Below, piece after piece: positions 6,528 to 6,914 of a stretch of 6,914 nt of DNA. The notes under the pieces are model-generated. The model was not told the origin of the DNA. It ran no database searches and saw only the letters and a list, made by a program, of their open reading frames with translations. The DNA lies in the NCBI GenBank assembly GCA_024641805.1, contig JAHECJ010000067.1, positions 1,447 through 8,360 on the forward strand, in the 5' to 3' direction. The first letter of the stretch is position 1, and the number at the start of each line of letters is the position of its first letter. The stretch comes from Desulfococcus sp. (lineage in GTDB: Bacteria > Desulfobacterota > Desulfobacteria > Desulfobacterales > Desulfosalsimonadaceae). The position numbers and the translations under genes were made by a program.

Positions 6528-6914
6528 ATGAAAACGAACAAAATCAGCATCTGGTTGATCGTATCAATGGTCGCCTTAATGTTGGCGCTGCCGTCATCAA
6601 GCGGTGCCAAGGTCTACAAGATGGGACTTTCTCTCGCCATCACCGGTCCGACGTCTGATGCCGGCAACCCGTATGCAAAAGGCGTGGAAGACTATTTCCG
6701 ATACGTAAACGACACGAAGCTTCTGGGTGAAGATACCATTGACTGTACGATTCGTGACGATAAATACGAAACGGATATCACTAAGCGTAATTTTGAAGAG
6801 TATCTGGATATGGGAATCGTGTTTTATCTCAATTATTCCACCGGAAGCACGCTCGCTTTGAAACGCGATTTCGAAGAGGTCAAAATTCCGGTCATCCCCG
6901 CTTCGTTTCACGCG
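6528..6914 (+). CDS. livK: LivK-type periplasmic substrate-binding protein (5' part, cut by window end)
   Basis: Only the first 129 residues are present; the frame is open to the last base. A classic Sec signal peptide is visible: positive MKTNK, a hydrophobic core (about 6-21) and PSSSGA before Lys28, with likely cleavage after Ala27. There is no lipobox cysteine, so a soluble periplasmic protein is expected. The mature start KVYKMGLSLAITGPTSDAGNPYAKGVEDYFRYVN fits the first lobe of type-1 periplasmic binding proteins (Peripla_BP_6). The NYSTGSTLAL stretch (102-111) aligns by eye with the S/T-G-rich loop that holds the ligand carboxylate in LIV-type proteins, followed by the typical IPVIPAS. 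It is probably the binding protein for the permeases encoded just upstream. The ligand is unknown and the second lobe lies outside the window. Confidence 0.88.
   Translation, partial: MKTNKISIWLIVSMVALMLALPSSSGAKVYKMGLSLAITGPTSDAGNPYAKGVEDYFRYVNDTKLLGEDTIDCTIRDDKYETDITKRNFEEYLDMGIVFYLNYSTGSTLALKRDFEEVKIPVIPASFHA

Overview
The window (about 50% GC, all genes on the + strand) looks like chromosomal DNA of a Gram-negative anaerobe-type proteobacterium. A sulfate reducer or relative in the Desulfobacterota (Desulfobacterales-like) is my best guess. This rests on the style of the GAF-PAS-LuxR regulator, the transporter/CoA-ligase gene order and the protein sequences. No rRNA or other taxonomic marker is present, so the assignment is an inference.

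Layout: (1) 72-1655 encodes a one-component sensor/regulator with a coiled coil, a GAF domain, a PAS domain, a second coiled coil and a C-terminal LuxR-type helix-turn-helix. (2) 1656-1774 is the only regulatory-sized gap before the operon. It holds a weak inverted repeat at the end of the regulator gene, a good sigma70-type promoter (TTGACT-16 bp-TACTAT) and a small hairpin that covers the ribosome binding site of the next gene. (3) 1775-6460 is a tightly packed block: livG-type ATPase, an AMP-forming acyl-CoA synthetase, livH-type permease and livM-type permease. Junctions are +1 nt, a 4-nt ATGA overlap and +3 nt, so the ligase is built into the transporter operon rather than lying beside it. 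(4) 6461-6527 is a 67-nt gap with an intercistronic stem-loop and a very strong Shine-Dalgarno sequence. (5) 6528-6914 is the 5' part of a periplasmic substrate-binding protein with a clear signal peptide, cut by the window edge. The second ATPase (livF) expected for such a transporter is not in the window and probably lies downstream.

Working model: the binding protein captures a small carboxylate in the periplasm, LivH/LivM with LivG (and a presumed LivF) import it, and the co-translated ligase converts it to its CoA thioester using ATP. This would trap the substrate and start its degradation. The GAF/PAS regulator next door may sense the substrate, its CoA ester or a physiological signal and control the operon. 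The substrate cannot be read from the sequence; branched-chain amino acids are unlikely because they are not activated to CoA directly, while fatty, aromatic or dicarboxylic acids fit better.

I found no CRISPR array, tRNA, insertion sequence or phage signature. A liv-type transporter paired with an acyl-CoA ligase is, to my knowledge, a recurrent bacterial arrangement, so this is not a wholly new system. The unsettled points are its substrate and its regulation.
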